Assembly: GCF_003987335.1 (NCBI RefSeq)
Contig: NZ_PIPK01000004.1
Coordinates: 124,001-188,000, forward strand
Origin: Aliidiomarina maris
GTDB lineage: Bacteria > Pseudomonadota > Gammaproteobacteria > Enterobacterales > Alteromonadaceae
Direction of reading: 5' to 3'
Length of the DNA: 64,000 nucleotides
Each line of letters begins with the position of its first letter. Position 1 is the first letter of the stretch. The position numbers and the translations under genes were made by a program. The notes under the pieces were generated by a model. It was not told the DNA's origin. It did not search any database and worked only from the letters and a program-made list of their open reading frames with translations. Shown one piece after another: positions 48,700-58,390 of this stretch.

Positions 48700-50136
48700 A
48701 TGCTGCGACGCACCAAAATAGTTACAACTTTAGGTCCGGCAACGGATAATCCAGAGGTTTTATCCGCTTTAATCGCCGCGGGTGCTAACACCGTTCGTTT
48801 AAATTTTTCCCATGGCGTGGCGCAAGATCACATTGACCGTGCCAACTTAGTGCGCGAACTTGCGGCTAAACAGGGCCGTTATGTTGCTATTTTAGGCGAT
48901 TTGCAAGGGCCTAAAATTCGCGTATCGCGCTTCACCGACGGAGCAGTTGTGCTGCGTACGGGCGATAGTTTTGTGCTAGATGCGGAGCATGATAAGCAAG
49001 CAGGCAATAGCGATATCGTTGGTATTGACTATGATGCCCTACCCAAAGATGTCGCCTCAGGCGATATTCTGTTACTGGACGACGGTCGCTTACGTCTTGA
49101 GGTCAACCGTGTTGAGGGTAGCAAAGTCCACACCCGGGTGTTGGTTGGTGGTAAGTTAAGTAATAATAAAGGTATTAACCGTTTAGGCGGTGGTTTAAGC
49201 GCCCCTGCCTTAACCGAAAAAGACTTACGTGACATTAAAACTGCCGCTGAGATTGGTGTTGATTACCTCGCAGTGTCATTCCCACGCTCCAGTGATGACA
49301 TTAACCGTGCCCGCACTTTACTGCGCGAAGCAGGCGGTCAAGGCGGCATTTGCGCAAAAATAGAACGTGCAGAAGCCGTTGCCACTGACACAGCTTTAGA
49401 TGACATTATTCAGGCTTCAGACATTGTGATGGTCGCGCGTGGCGATCTCGGTGTTGAAATTGGTGATGCACAATTAGTCGGTAAACAAAAAACTATCATT
49501 AACCGCTCGCGCAGCTTAAACAAAGTTGTTATTACTGCGACCCAAATGATGGAATCGATGATCGACAATTCAATGCCAACGCGCGCAGAAGTCATGGACG
49601 TTGCCAATGCTGTGCTAGATGGTACGGATGCGGTCATGCTGTCAGCGGAAACCGCGGCGGGTAAATTTCCTGTAGAAACAGTGACCGCAATGGCTGAGAT
49701 TTGCAAAGGGGCTGAAACGCATCCAAGCGTCACTTTTTCGTATCACCGCCTCGACCAGACATTTAACACGATTGCAGAATCAACCGCGATGTCTGCTATG
49801 TATGCAGCCAACCACCTTGAAGGCGTCACAGCGATTATTGCACTGACCGAATCAGGGCATACCGCGAAGTTGATGTCGCGTATTACTACAGCGCTGCCGA
49901 TTTTTGCGTTATCTCGCCATCAGACCAGCTTGGCAAAAGCCGCACTTTATCGCGGCGTTTATCCAGTCTTCTTTGATACCCGCGAAAGTGGTTTAGACAC
50001 TTTGATTGCCGATGCCATTGATGTCGTGAAACAACGTGGTCACTTACAAAAAGGCGACTACGTGATTGTCACCTACGGCGATTTAATGGGCATGATTGGT
50101 TCCAGTAATACCGTTAAAGTTATGCAGGTGTCTTAG
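48700..50136 (+). CDS. pyk: pyruvate kinase
   Basis: Pyruvate kinase turns phosphoenolpyruvate and ADP into pyruvate and ATP at the end of glycolysis. The 478-residue protein starts with [13 protein letters not shown], keeps the substrate and metal region ([32 protein letters not shown]) and the signature [17 protein letters not shown]-terminal regulatory domain follows. The form looks like the AMP-activated PykA type. AAGGAG lies 9 bases before the ATG. The last 4 bases overlap the convergent DUF6279 gene. Confidence 0.97.
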   Translation: MLRRTKIVTTLGPATDNPEVLSALIAAGANTVRLNFSHGVAQDHIDRANLVRELAAKQGRYVAILGDLQGPKIRVSRFTDGAVVLRTGDSFVLDAEHDKQAGNSDIVGIDYDALPKDVASGDILLLDDGRLRLEVNRVEGSKVHTRVLVGGKLSNNKGINRLGGGLSAPALTEKDLRDIKTAAEIGVDYLAVSFPRSSDDINRARTLLREAGGQGGICAKIERAEAVATDTALDDIIQASDIVMVARGDLGVEIGDAQLVGKQKTIINRSRSLNKVVITATQMMESMIDNSMPTRAEVMDVANAVLDGTDAVMLSAETAAGKFPVETVTAMAEICKGAETHPSVTFSYHRLDQTFNTIAESTAMSAMYAANHLEGVTAIIALTESGHTAKLMSRITTALPIFALSRHQTSLAKAALYRGVYPVFFDTRESGLDTLIADAIDVVKQRGHLQKGDYVIVTYGDLMGMIGSSNTVKVMQVS

Positions 50137-51014
50137 TCCAGCGTTACGCCACGAGTACGCGCCATGCGCGTCAAGTCGGTTTGTATATCACCCAGCGCGC
50201 GCACCAAATGGTCGCGTTGCTGGGCTGATAATGTATCGGCCAGAGCAAACATATAATTGCGGTTAAACGCATCACTCTCTTCAAGCAAATCGTTTAACGC
50301 CTGCGGGCGTAATTGCTCAGGGTTCACAATTAACACTTGCAGTGTATCTTCGAATTCAGCTGGGTTGTTGCGCAAACTTAAAGCGGCTGCGAATTCATCT
50401 GCCCATCGGCGGCGATACTCAAACCAATAAGAAGCCATTGACGGCGCGTCTGCGGTCCAATCTTGTAGCAGCTGGCGTTGCTCATCACTTAAACGCCCGA
50501 GCCAGCGCTCAGCTTGTTTGGCTAAACTATCGGCATTATCTTGAGCGCGCTGCTCAGCGCTCTTATCTAACGACTCTTGTTCTTGTTCGCTAATTCGTTC
50601 ACGAATACTGGCAACCAGTTCATCGGCCTGAGCGTCCGACAGGCGAGGTAATAAACCGAGTGCAGGTGCCATCAACTGCTGTCGCACTGCTGACCAGCGT
50701 TGGTCGACAGCGATTTGGTAGGATTGATAAACGTCGGTCTCGATGCGCTGGTGAGTGATGTCATCGCGCAGTTGTGCAAGCAAGGCATGGTACTCCGGCA
50801 TCTCTTGTTCTGCATGCCACTGCAGCAGCGCATTGATTTCAGCACGCAAGTCTCGGCGTTGCTCGCGATCAAGAGAAACGTAGCCACGTACCTGCCGCAT
50901 AGCATAGGTGTCGGCAAATCGATATCCAAAGCTACGGCTACAGCTACTTAGTGCGAATACAAGAACAATGATAACGCTGGACTTAACCCACAGCCCTATA
51001 CGTGGAAACGACAT
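50133..51014 (-). CDS. DUF6279 family lipoprotein
   Basis: This protein of 293 residues from the ATG at 51014 (which has AGGGG ahead of it) has a lipoprotein signal ending LSSC (Cys near 26). A mostly helical, Gln/Arg/Glu-rich mature part follows. It matches DUF6279, of unknown function, found in marine gammaproteobacteria. The repeated LSDEQRQ and LSDAQADE-like helices suggest a coiled or bundle structure. It lies 90 bases downstream of the response regulator on the same strand, without clear functional link. Confidence 0.82.
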   Translation of the reverse strand: MSFPRIGLWVKSSVIIVLVFALSSCSRSFGYRFADTYAMRQVRGYVSLDREQRRDLRAEINALLQWHAEQEMPEYHALLAQLRDDITHQRIETDVYQSYQIAVDQRWSAVRQQLMAPALGLLPRLSDAQADELVASIRERISEQEQESLDKSAEQRAQDNADSLAKQAERWLGRLSDEQRQLLQDWTADAPSMASYWFEYRRRWADEFAAALSLRNNPAEFEDTLQVLIVNPEQLRPQALNDLLEESDAFNRNYMFALADTLSAQQRDHLVRALGDIQTDLTRMARTRGVTLD

Positions 51015-51103
51015 ACTGACACCCCTGAATAAATTGCCAACGCGGCAGTTGGCGCCCATTGAATACGGGCGCAAGCAGCGAATGGATGGGTGCCGCTGTG
51101 CTT

Positions 51104-51931
51104 TTAGCGCCCTAAAATGAGTTGTTTAATCTTATCTTTGTAACTGCGGCTGACTTTAAGTTCAGCACCGTTTTGCAAAATCAAATGATACTCACCATTT
51201 TGTCGGCTACATAATTTTTCGACTTGGTTAATATTGACGATTGCAGAACGATGAATACGCTGAAAGTTCTTTGGGTTCAATTCTTTTTCAAGTTCTTTCA
51301 TGGTGCGGCGCAAAATATGGGTTTCATTGCCCGCATGGATGCACATGTAATCCCCAGCAGCATCAACCCACTCAATCGCACTAATCGCAACACGGGTAAT
51401 TTCACCGCTTTCTTTAATCGCGATATGCTCAGGGTAATGATCACTGGTCAACGATTGCCCTTCTGCCAGCCGCTTTAAAATATCCTCGCAGTCTTCGCCG
51501 GTCATTTCAGCGACTAAATCAACAAGCTTTGACTGCTGTTGTTTATCACGTTGCTCAGTTAAGGCTTGGCTGATACGTTCTAAAGCCTGCGCCAAGCGGT
51601 CTTCGTCCACTGGCTTTAACAGGTAATCAAGGGCACGCACTTCAAACGCACGAATCGCATACTGATCATACGCCGTCACAAAAACCACTACAGGCATCTG
51701 TTCAACACTTTGGCTAACTTTGCGTAGTACATCAAAGCCATTTAGGCCTGGCATTTGAATATCAAGAAAAACCAGATCTGGCTTTTGCGCAACAATGACA
51801 TCGAGGGCGTCACGGCCATTGGCACATTCTGCAATCACCTCAATATGCTCAAACTGAGCCAGTCTCACTAATAATCCGCGTCGTGCTAACGGCTCGTCAT
51901 CCACTACTATTGTTCGAATTATTTCACTCAT
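51104..51931 (-). CDS. LytTR-type response regulator
   Basis: This 275-residue response regulator has a receiver domain (about 5-120; acidic pocket near 11-12, phosphorylated Asp57 in FLDIQMPG). An LytTR DNA-binding domain (about 165-270; ISAIEWVDAAGDYMCIH and RIHRSAIVNINQVEKL) follows. Start chosen at MSEIIRT, 4 bases after the kinase stop. Such pairs often respond to nutrient or peptide signals (BtsSR, YpdAB), but the signal here is unknown. Confidence 0.95.
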   Translation of the reverse strand: MSEIIRTIVVDDEPLARRGLLVRLAQFEHIEVIAECANGRDALDVIVAQKPDLVFLDIQMPGLNGFDVLRKVSQSVEQMPVVVFVTAYDQYAIRAFEVRALDYLLKPVDEDRLAQALERISQALTEQRDKQQQSKLVDLVAEMTGEDCEDILKRLAEGQSLTSDHYPEHIAIKESGEITRVAISAIEWVDAAGDYMCIHAGNETHILRRTMKELEKELNPKNFQRIHRSAIVNINQVEKLCSRQNGEYHLILQNGAELKVSRSYKDKIKQLILGR

Positions 51932-51935
51932 GCCA

Positions 51936-53012
51936 CTATACAACTTGCCAAGGAATTTGAATGTCAACGATACAGCCCGTTGGGTTATTAGCAGACAGAT
52001 TAAAATAGTACTGCTTACCATACAAGGCTTTTAATCGTTCTTTGGTATTACTCAGGCCCACCCCACCACTTTGACGTTGTACGCTTTTGGTTTCGGTTTC
52101 GGGTGTATATACCTCCGGTCCATTATCACTAATTTGCACATGTAGCGTCTCATTGGCAACCCAAGCTTTAATCTCAATAATGCCTTGGCTTTCTAGCTTC
52201 GCTATCGCGTATTTTATTGAATTTTCGATAATGGGTTGCAAAAACATGCTAGGTACGAGAGCTTTCGCCGCATCATCGCTAATGTCGGTACGCACCTGTA
52301 AGCGCTCTTCAAAACGCACCTTTTCAATATCTAAGTACAACATGAGTACTTCTATTTCACGCGCTAAGGTAATGCGTTTAATCGGCTCATTGTCGAGGGA
52401 AAAACGTAAGAAGTCGCTGAGCCGTGACATCATCTTATTGGCAGCTTTACTTTCCTCGACCAATATCAGCGTAGAAATTGCATTCAAGGTATTAAATAAA
52501 AAGTGCGGGTTGAGCTGATAACGCAGCATTTTCAGTTGCGACTGGTGCGCCATCGACACGGCGGTCAATGCCTTTTGTTTTTCATCCTGTAGCATTTGAT
52601 AATATTTAATCACAAAGTACAGGCCACTCCAGCTCAGAATAATGTATAACTTGGCGACAGTATGGTTGAAATACATAAAGGGGTTTATCGGACGATAGCC
52701 AAATTGGTATATCTCCCAATTCGTCGCGTTATCAATCACTGCCCAAAGCGCGGCTACACATAAGGAAGCGAACAACACGATAATGGCAAGCCACCACGGC
52801 CGAACATTCCAGATGCGTTGATATAAGTATCTAAGAGGAATAGTCAGCAAGAAACCTGCATAAGCACCTAATGCCACTATAATGACATAGATGTCACGGG
52901 TTTCTTGAGTCAGCGACGCAATATACTGAATGAGCGCATAGCCAATCCAGCCGGTTAGCTGCAGCACCCAAAAGAAGCGATTTCTATCTTCGAAAAGTTG
53001 ACGCCAGTTCAA
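51936..53012 (-). CDS. LytS-like sensor histidine kinase
   Basis: This 358-residue membrane histidine kinase of the His_kinase (PF06580) type has four predicted membrane segments within residues 1-140. The kinase box QLNPHFLFNTLNAIS follows with phosphorylated His170, then an ATPase domain with N-box PIIENSIKYA and a GGVGLSNTKERL G-box. There is no large sensor domain, so it may sense a membrane-linked signal. The start is TTG with no good ribosome site, so the N-terminus is uncertain. It overlaps neither neighbour but is 4 bases from the regulator gene. Confidence 0.92.
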   Translation of the reverse strand: MNWRQLFEDRNRFFWVLQLTGWIGYALIQYIASLTQETRDIYVIIVALGAYAGFLLTIPLRYLYQRIWNVRPWWLAIIVLFASLCVAALWAVIDNATNWEIYQFGYRPINPFMYFNHTVAKLYIILSWSGLYFVIKYYQMLQDEKQKALTAVSMAHQSQLKMLRYQLNPHFLFNTLNAISTLILVEESKAANKMMSRLSDFLRFSLDNEPIKRITLAREIEVLMLYLDIEKVRFEERLQVRTDISDDAAKALVPSMFLQPIIENSIKYAIAKLESQGIIEIKAWVANETLHVQISDNGPEVYTPETETKSVQRQSGGVGLSNTKERLKALYGKQYYFNLSANNPTGCIVDIQIPWQVV

Positions 53013-53174
53013 TAGTTAACACAACAACACAAAAATTTAACAAAGTATATCGAACTTCCGCGCCAGAGCCGAGCCTCTTCATCTCGTGATTGTCGCTCTC
53101 TGTCGCATTCGCTACACTGACAGCCTAAAACACCTGTTAAAGCTTGCGCTGCAAGCATCGTCAAAGGAGTCACT

Positions 53175-54998
53175 ATGCCAGTTATGGCCGCATTGCCTGA
53201 TTCAGTTCATACCATTCACTATGACATTAGTGCCGTCGATTGCAACGGTCATTATTTTGACGTCACTTTGCGCATTGCGGAGCCAGACCTCCAAGGCCAG
53301 CACCTTCGCCTACCCGCTTGGTTACCAGGCAGCTATATGATTCGCGATTTCGCCAAACATATCGTGAGCTTCAAAGCATGGCACAACGACCAACACCTGG
53401 CGGTCATGCAACTCGACAAGCAAACATGGCAGATTCAGGCTAGCGATGGCCCGATCACCATAGCGTATCGCGTGTATGCTAAAGATCTTTCTGTCAGAAC
53501 GGCCTATTTGGACGACCAATTTGGTTTCTATAACCACAGTGCGCTGTGCCTGGAAGTGATGGAGCAGGACGAATGCCCATGTAGTGTGTCGATTACCCTG
53601 CCCGAACACAAGCCAGATTGGCAGCTAGTGACCGGTATGCCGCGATTACAAGGCAGCGAGCCCAAAGCGCATGTATTTAGCGCTGACAACTACCAGCAAC
53701 TGATAGATTTTCCAGTGCTGATGGGCGACCTGAGTGTTGAAGATTTTATTGTCCACGGCACTCGCCACCGCCTTGCAGTGGCTGGCCGTCACTATGCAGA
53801 TATGGAACGTATCTGTGCAGACCTAGCCAAGATCTGTGCGGCGCAAATTACCCTGTTTGATGATGACGCCCCCTTTGACGATTATACCTTTATGGTGATG
53901 GTGACTGGCGATGGCTTCGGTGGCTTAGAGCACCGAAATTCAACCGCACTCGTGTGTGGGCGTAACGATCTCGTTCACGCGTCGCACTCGGGCTCCAATG
54001 AAGGCTATCGTACATTTTTAAGTTTGTGTTCTCACGAATACTTTCACAGCTGGAATGTGAAACGTTTACGCCCACGGGAGTTTATTCCGTTCAATCTGCA
54101 AAGCGAGCAATACACCGAGCAACTGTGGTTTTATGAAGGCGTAACGTCCTACTATGACGACCTCATCGTGCATCGCACTGGGCTTTCTTCGCGCAATCAG
54201 TATTTAGAGGTATTGGGTAGCACTTTGACCCGAGCGCTTATGGGGAAAGGCCCACAACGTCAACCGTTAACCCTGTCCAGTAAGCTGGCGTGGACCACGT
54301 TTTATCAGCAAAACGAAAATGCGGTCAACGCAATATCCAGTTATTACAGCAAAGGTGCGGTTACTGCACTGGGTATCGACCTAATTTTACGCAAATACAG
54401 CCGCGGACAATGCGGTCTGGATGACGTGATGCGTCAATTATGGGTTAGCTATGGTCGTGATGAGCGCGGCACGACAATGGATTGCTTACTCGATACCATC
54501 ATTGAGCTTTGTGGTACCGAAGGTGAAGACGAAATCAGAGCGTTTCTACATCGTGCATTAATGACCACGGAACCGTTAGACGTCGCTGCACTGCTGGCAG
54601 ATTTCGGTATCAATGCACAGCTCACGGTTGCCCAAAGTGACAATGGACCTTTTGGTAAGGCACCGATGGTGCGCTTAGCGGTGGCACTCGGCGCTAAGTT
54701 TAAGGAATCACCCTTAGGTGGGTTGGAATTGGTACAGGTGTACGAAGACGGCAGTGCTTACCATGCGGGTTTATCAGCAGGCGACCGCCTGATAGCGCTG
54801 GATAATTTGCAAGTCACAAGTCAAAATCTGGGATTAACAATGAGCCGATTACAGCCTGGAGATAGCATGCAAGTGCATGCATTTCGGCGTGACGAGCTGC
54901 ATGCTCGCACCCTGACATGGCAAGCGCCAGAGCCTTACAATTGGGTGCTGGAAGAGATCGATAGTGAACAAGCAAAACGGTGGTTGAGCCCTACTTAG
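53175..54998 (+). CDS. M61 family metallopeptidase with PDZ domain
   Basis: This 607-residue glycyl-aminopeptidase-like protein has an N-terminal beta domain (about 1-170), then an M61 catalytic domain with zinc motif HEYFH (287-291) followed by SWNVKRLRP, and a C-terminal PDZ domain (about 505-575, with GLSAGDRLIALDN). There is no clear signal peptide, so it may be cytosolic. An AAAGGAG ribosome site precedes the ATG. The stop codon sits inside a ten-pair inverted repeat shared with the convergent M23 gene. Confidence 0.94.
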   Translation: MPVMAALPDSVHTIHYDISAVDCNGHYFDVTLRIAEPDLQGQHLRLPAWLPGSYMIRDFAKHIVSFKAWHNDQHLAVMQLDKQTWQIQASDGPITIAYRVYAKDLSVRTAYLDDQFGFYNHSALCLEVMEQDECPCSVSITLPEHKPDWQLVTGMPRLQGSEPKAHVFSADNYQQLIDFPVLMGDLSVEDFIVHGTRHRLAVAGRHYADMERICADLAKICAAQITLFDDDAPFDDYTFMVMVTGDGFGGLEHRNSTALVCGRNDLVHASHSGSNEGYRTFLSLCSHEYFHSWNVKRLRPREFIPFNLQSEQYTEQLWFYEGVTSYYDDLIVHRTGLSSRNQYLEVLGSTLTRALMGKGPQRQPLTLSSKLAWTTFYQQNENAVNAISSYYSKGAVTALGIDLILRKYSRGQCGLDDVMRQLWVSYGRDERGTTMDCLLDTIIELCGTEGEDEIRAFLHRALMTTEPLDVAALLADFGINAQLTVAQSDNGPFGKAPMVRLAVALGAKFKESPLGGLELVQVYEDGSAYHAGLSAGDRLIALDNLQVTSQNLGLTMSRLQPGDSMQVHAFRRDELHARTLTWQAPEPYNWVLEEIDSEQAKRWLSPT

Positions 54999-55007
54999 GC
55001 TCAACCA
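54981..55007. terminator. inverted repeat between convergent M61 and M23 genes
   Basis: TGGTTGAGCC and GGCTCAACCA form a perfect ten-pair stem with a seven-base loop that includes most of the M61 stop codon. On the minus strand it is followed by CCGTTTTGC, a partial T run, so it fits a terminator for the M23 operon and may also act for M61. Confidence 0.6.
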
Positions 55008-55018
55008 CAATGAAGGTG

Positions 55019-55873
55019 CTAGCGTGGTGGCAACAGTAACTGCGGGTCAACACGCAACGCTTCCCAATTCATGCGCCAGTCTAAATGCGGGCCTGTTGCC
55101 CGCCCTGTCGCACCTATCTCAGCGATTTTATCGCCCTGACTAATTACATCACCCACTGCAACGTCAATCCGGTGTAAATGCAAGAAGCTTGAGAATACGC
55201 CATGACCGTGGTCCACAATTAAGGTGCCTCCGGACATCAACATATCGTTGTGGGCTAACACGACAATGCCACCAATCGGTGCATAGACCGGGGTGCCTGT
55301 CGGTGCGGCGATATCAATACCCCAGTGCGGCGCGCGAGGTTCACCATTTAAGATGCGCTGCGAGCCATAAACTCCAGAAATTCGACCTTCAGCTGGCCAA
55401 ATATAGGGCCCAGTAAAATACGTCATGTCACTGCGCACTTGGCGTGCTTGCGCTATTTGCCGATTTTCACGGCGGATGCGCTCTTGTGCCACTGGATCCG
55501 GGCTGACGGTTTGTTGCGGCAAACCATCGATACGCTGAATATCAAACTCTCGACTTGCAACGGTCAAAGGAATCTTATGCGCTTGACCATTCGCGGTGAC
55601 AATTTCTAATTCGTGATTTGGCTCGGCTTCGCGGGCAAAACCCATCACAAAATACCCCGATTCACCCACCGTCAAAGACTCACCGTTTAACTTAACTTGG
55701 TTATCCGCCGAGGTTTTTCCAACTACCAGTGCCCCTTGCACTAACTCACCATGTAAAGTGACATGCTGATGCTCAACACTCACTTGCTGTGCTGCATGTG
55801 CCATAGTGCTCGTGGCACTGACACCCAAGGCTAAACTCAACGCAGCATATGCTGCAACGGTCAATTTACGCAT
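55019..55873 (-). CDS. exported M23 family metallopeptidase (peptidoglycan endopeptidase-like)
   Basis: This 284-residue protein has a signal peptide ending near residue 28 (AHAA), a beta-rich middle domain (about 35-150) and a C-terminal LytM/M23 domain. The zinc region begins with HWGIDIAAPTGTPVYAP. The usual final HxH is written GPHLDWRMN, so the second His is replaced by Asp; Asp could still bind zinc. Its target should be peptidoglycan cross-links. The start is an ATG preceded by AAAGGAG. It overlaps the pterin synthase gene by 8 bases. Confidence 0.9.
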   Translation of the reverse strand: MRKLTVAAYAALSLALGVSATSTMAHAAQQVSVEHQHVTLHGELVQGALVVGKTSADNQVKLNGESLTVGESGYFVMGFAREAEPNHELEIVTANGQAHKIPLTVASREFDIQRIDGLPQQTVSPDPVAQERIRRENRQIAQARQVRSDMTYFTGPYIWPAEGRISGVYGSQRILNGEPRAPHWGIDIAAPTGTPVYAPIGGIVVLAHNDMLMSGGTLIVDHGHGVFSSFLHLHRIDVAVGDVISQGDKIAEIGATGRATGPHLDWRMNWEALRVDPQLLLPPR

Positions 55874-56756
55874 ACCCGATTGCTCCTTTGCCCACACCTT
55901 CAAATGCAATCACTTTAACGTCCCCTGCACCCTCTTCTTGCTTGATGCGTTGAGCCAGGTATTCGCTAATGCATTCGACGGTTGAGTCGGTCTCTATCAC
56001 TGTGTTTTCTTGAACAGACAACGCTAATTCAAATAACCCCTGATCGGCTTGGTAACTATAGCAAATATAAGCGTCCGGTGAAGCGGCTATCGCCTCGCGA
56101 GCAAGGCTTGAGAGTTGCATTTGCTCAGCGCTCACAACGTCTTCCTGGGAACCTACGTAAATGTCCTGCCAGCGGGTTGCCCAAAGCTTTTCCAGTCGTG
56201 GTGTGCGCATACCGTTGTGGTAAATTTGAATGGCTGAACGGTGGCCGTGGGCAATGCGCTGACAATTACCATCGTGCTTTTTCAAGCCATGGGTGTAATG
56301 GTAGTAAAAACCATTAATGTCTTCTGCACGCAACGTCAGTTCAAGACCTGCCACATTAGTCGGCAGTTCGCGCTTAATCACTGCATGCAGGTACGCTTTC
56401 ACGCTGTCAATATCGACCACATCGGCATCGATAAACGCAAACGCATCCGCTGGACAAAACAAATGAATAGAGCGTGCGTCGGGGCGCATAAAGTCGACCC
56501 AATAGCCACTATCGTCATCACGGCGTGTCACATGGGTATAAGGATGCTCAGCCGGTACCGCGAGCTTATGGTCCACGGAATTATCAATAATCGCCTTGAT
56601 TTGCTTTTTCACGCGACCAAAGTCGAGCACCATAGATTGGTCATTTAAGGTGCCGTCCAAAGTGATATCAACGATCCAGCTTTCACCCACTACTCCGCGC
56701 TGCGGGCACAAATAGGAGAAGTCGATTACCGTGAGATCATTTACGAATAATTGCAT
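55866..56756 (-). CDS. 6-pyruvoyl-tetrahydropterin synthase/6-carboxytetrahydropterin synthase-like protein
   Basis: This 296-residue protein has the T-fold of 6-PTPS/QueD in two copies or halves. The C-terminal half has AHGHRSAIQIYHNG with the zinc-binding His residues, and the N-terminal half has VLDFGRVKKQI and DHKL as in QueD. QueD-type enzymes make 6-carboxytetrahydropterin for queuosine and archaeosine synthesis. The two-part form is about twice the length of a single QueD. Whether both halves are active is uncertain. It is upstream of the M23 gene and overlaps it. Confidence 0.8.
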   Translation of the reverse strand: MQLFVNDLTVIDFSYLCPQRGVVGESWIVDITLDGTLNDQSMVLDFGRVKKQIKAIIDNSVDHKLAVPAEHPYTHVTRRDDDSGYWVDFMRPDARSIHLFCPADAFAFIDADVVDIDSVKAYLHAVIKRELPTNVAGLELTLRAEDINGFYYHYTHGLKKHDGNCQRIAHGHRSAIQIYHNGMRTPRLEKLWATRWQDIYVGSQEDVVSAEQMQLSSLAREAIAASPDAYICYSYQADQGLFELALSVQENTVIETDSTVECISEYLAQRIKQEEGAGDVKVIAFEGVGKGAIGYA

Positions 56757-56823
56757 GCCGCGAGCAGTCCTTAATGAGAGGTCAATAATGAATAGTGATG
56801 AAAGCGCTTAGTATATAGGATTC

Positions 56824-57456
56824 TTAGCGCTGCCACCATTGCCACAGCAAGTGCGCTGCCAGTAGCCACAAAAAACCGCCCATGACACGATCAAACCAAT
56901 ACCCTTTTGCCAGCAGCCATTGGCGCACAACTGGATTACCAAGTAACCATGCCAGCAAACAAAACCAAGCTGCGGTCGCAAGCGCCATATAGACGCCATA
57001 GATGCCTTTCACCCAGGTAGGTGTCTGCGGTGCGATAATCGTGGTGAACAACGCTAGAAAAAAGAGCGTGGCTTTCGGGTTCAGCGCATTGGTCATAAAC
57101 CCAATCACGAATGCTTTGCGATTTGATACCGAAGTTTGTGTGACTGCTTGTAGGTCAATACGCTGAGCCACTGCTGGCGAGCGCATTGCTTGCCAGCCAA
57201 GCCAAATAAAGTATAGGCTGGCTAGCACTAATAAGGTTTGGTAAAGCCATTCGGTACGATGAATAATCAGCGCGACGCCAAGCAACGAATACGTAATATG
57301 CACTAATATGCCGGTGCCGATACCAATCGCAATAAAACAGCCTAAACGCGCACCGAAGCGCACCGCGTAGCGGCTGGTGACCGCAAAGTCGGGACCGGGG
57401 CTCATGACGGCTAAAAGGTGCGCAACAGCGATGGTGAAAAATTCAGCAAAATACAT
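56824..57456 (-). CDS. LysE family amino-acid exporter
   Basis: This 210-residue inner membrane protein has five to six membrane segments and the LysE/RhtB family start (LAVMSPGPDF, then R-x-G-x-x-G). The family exports basic or neutral amino acids or homoserine lactone-like compounds, so the substrate is open. A divergent LysR gene begins 73 bases away and is the likely regulator, as in LysG-LysE and ArgP-ArgO pairs. Confidence 0.92.
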   Translation of the reverse strand: MYFAEFFTIAVAHLLAVMSPGPDFAVTSRYAVRFGARLGCFIAIGIGTGILVHITYSLLGVALIIHRTEWLYQTLLVLASLYFIWLGWQAMRSPAVAQRIDLQAVTQTSVSNRKAFVIGFMTNALNPKATLFFLALFTTIIAPQTPTWVKGIYGVYMALATAAWFCLLAWLLGNPVVRQWLLAKGYWFDRVMGGFLWLLAAHLLWQWWQR

Positions 57457-57528
57457 AACAACGACCTTGAGCCCCTGAGGAAAACAACCTAGTATTGATA
57501 AATAATTATTTTAAATTGAGAAAAAGTC

Positions 57529-58377
57529 ATGCCTAAAGGGGTTTCACTCAACGCGCTTAGAGTACTGGCAACTGTCGCACAAACGCAAAGTTTTAAGCTC
57601 GCGGCACAACGCCTCGGGGTGACTCAGTCAGCGGTCAGTCGCCAAATACAGACCTTAGAAGAACAGCTTGGTATGCGCGTTATCCAACGTGACAACCGTA
57701 TGCACGATCTCACCCCAGCAGGCAGTCTGCTCGCACCTGAATTGCATCGAATTTTTTCTCAGATAGATGAGCTTATCAGCAGTTTAGTTGAAAACAAAGC
57801 GGCAGATCGCAGGCTACTTCGCATCGCATTGCCGGACGCGGTACTCAGCTACTTCATTGCACCGCGGCTTCAGGAATTCTATACCCTGTACCCTCACCTG
57901 CGTATAGAGTTTAGCAGCTGCGAAGAATATAGCGGCAGTGAGACTCAACAGCGCCTCGGAACCATGCTATTACACGATCATGTGGATATGGTGATAACCT
58001 GTGCCGACCTGGAAGGTAAGCAGCTAATAGCGCAGCACTTGCGGCCAGTATATTACAGCCAAGTCGGCAATCCTGAAGGCGTGCTGATTCGTGTCAGTCC
58101 CAGTGACGACCTCGAGAGCATCGGTAGCAAAGCGCCAGCTAACTATACCCATGTCGAAAGTACGTCAGCTGCACTTGCATTAGCCCAAGGGCTGAATGGC
58201 TACACCTGGGTGCCTGACTTCATCGCTCAAGGTACACCGAATGGTCTGGCATATCATGCTAACCCGCGAGTTCGCAGTCGTCACCGCCTCAGCTTACAAT
58301 GCTATTTTGCAAAGCATAAAGAGCTGGAGCTGCCTATCGTCGCTCTCAGCAATTGGCTGCTGCATATTGCACATTGA
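57529..58377 (+). CDS. LysR family transcriptional regulator
   Basis: This 282-residue regulator has an N-terminal winged helix-turn-helix (about 1-65; FKLAAQRLGVTQSAVSRQIQ) and a C-terminal periplasmic-binding-like effector domain (about 90-280). Divergent placement from the LysE exporter suggests that it activates export when its amino-acid effector accumulates. The 72-base intergenic region is AT-rich. The effector is not known. Confidence 0.93.
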   Translation: MPKGVSLNALRVLATVAQTQSFKLAAQRLGVTQSAVSRQIQTLEEQLGMRVIQRDNRMHDLTPAGSLLAPELHRIFSQIDELISSLVENKAADRRLLRIALPDAVLSYFIAPRLQEFYTLYPHLRIEFSSCEEYSGSETQQRLGTMLLHDHVDMVITCADLEGKQLIAQHLRPVYYSQVGNPEGVLIRVSPSDDLESIGSKAPANYTHVESTSAALALAQGLNGYTWVPDFIAQGTPNGLAYHANPRVRSRHRLSLQCYFAKHKELELPIVALSNWLLHIAH

Positions 58378-58390
58378 ACAGGCATGGCTG

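Noticed and set aside
57457-57528. Lysine riboswitch or clear LysR box between lysE and lysR
   Set aside because: The 72-base gap is too short for a riboswitch, and I see no convincing T-N11-A palindrome standing out from the AT-rich background.
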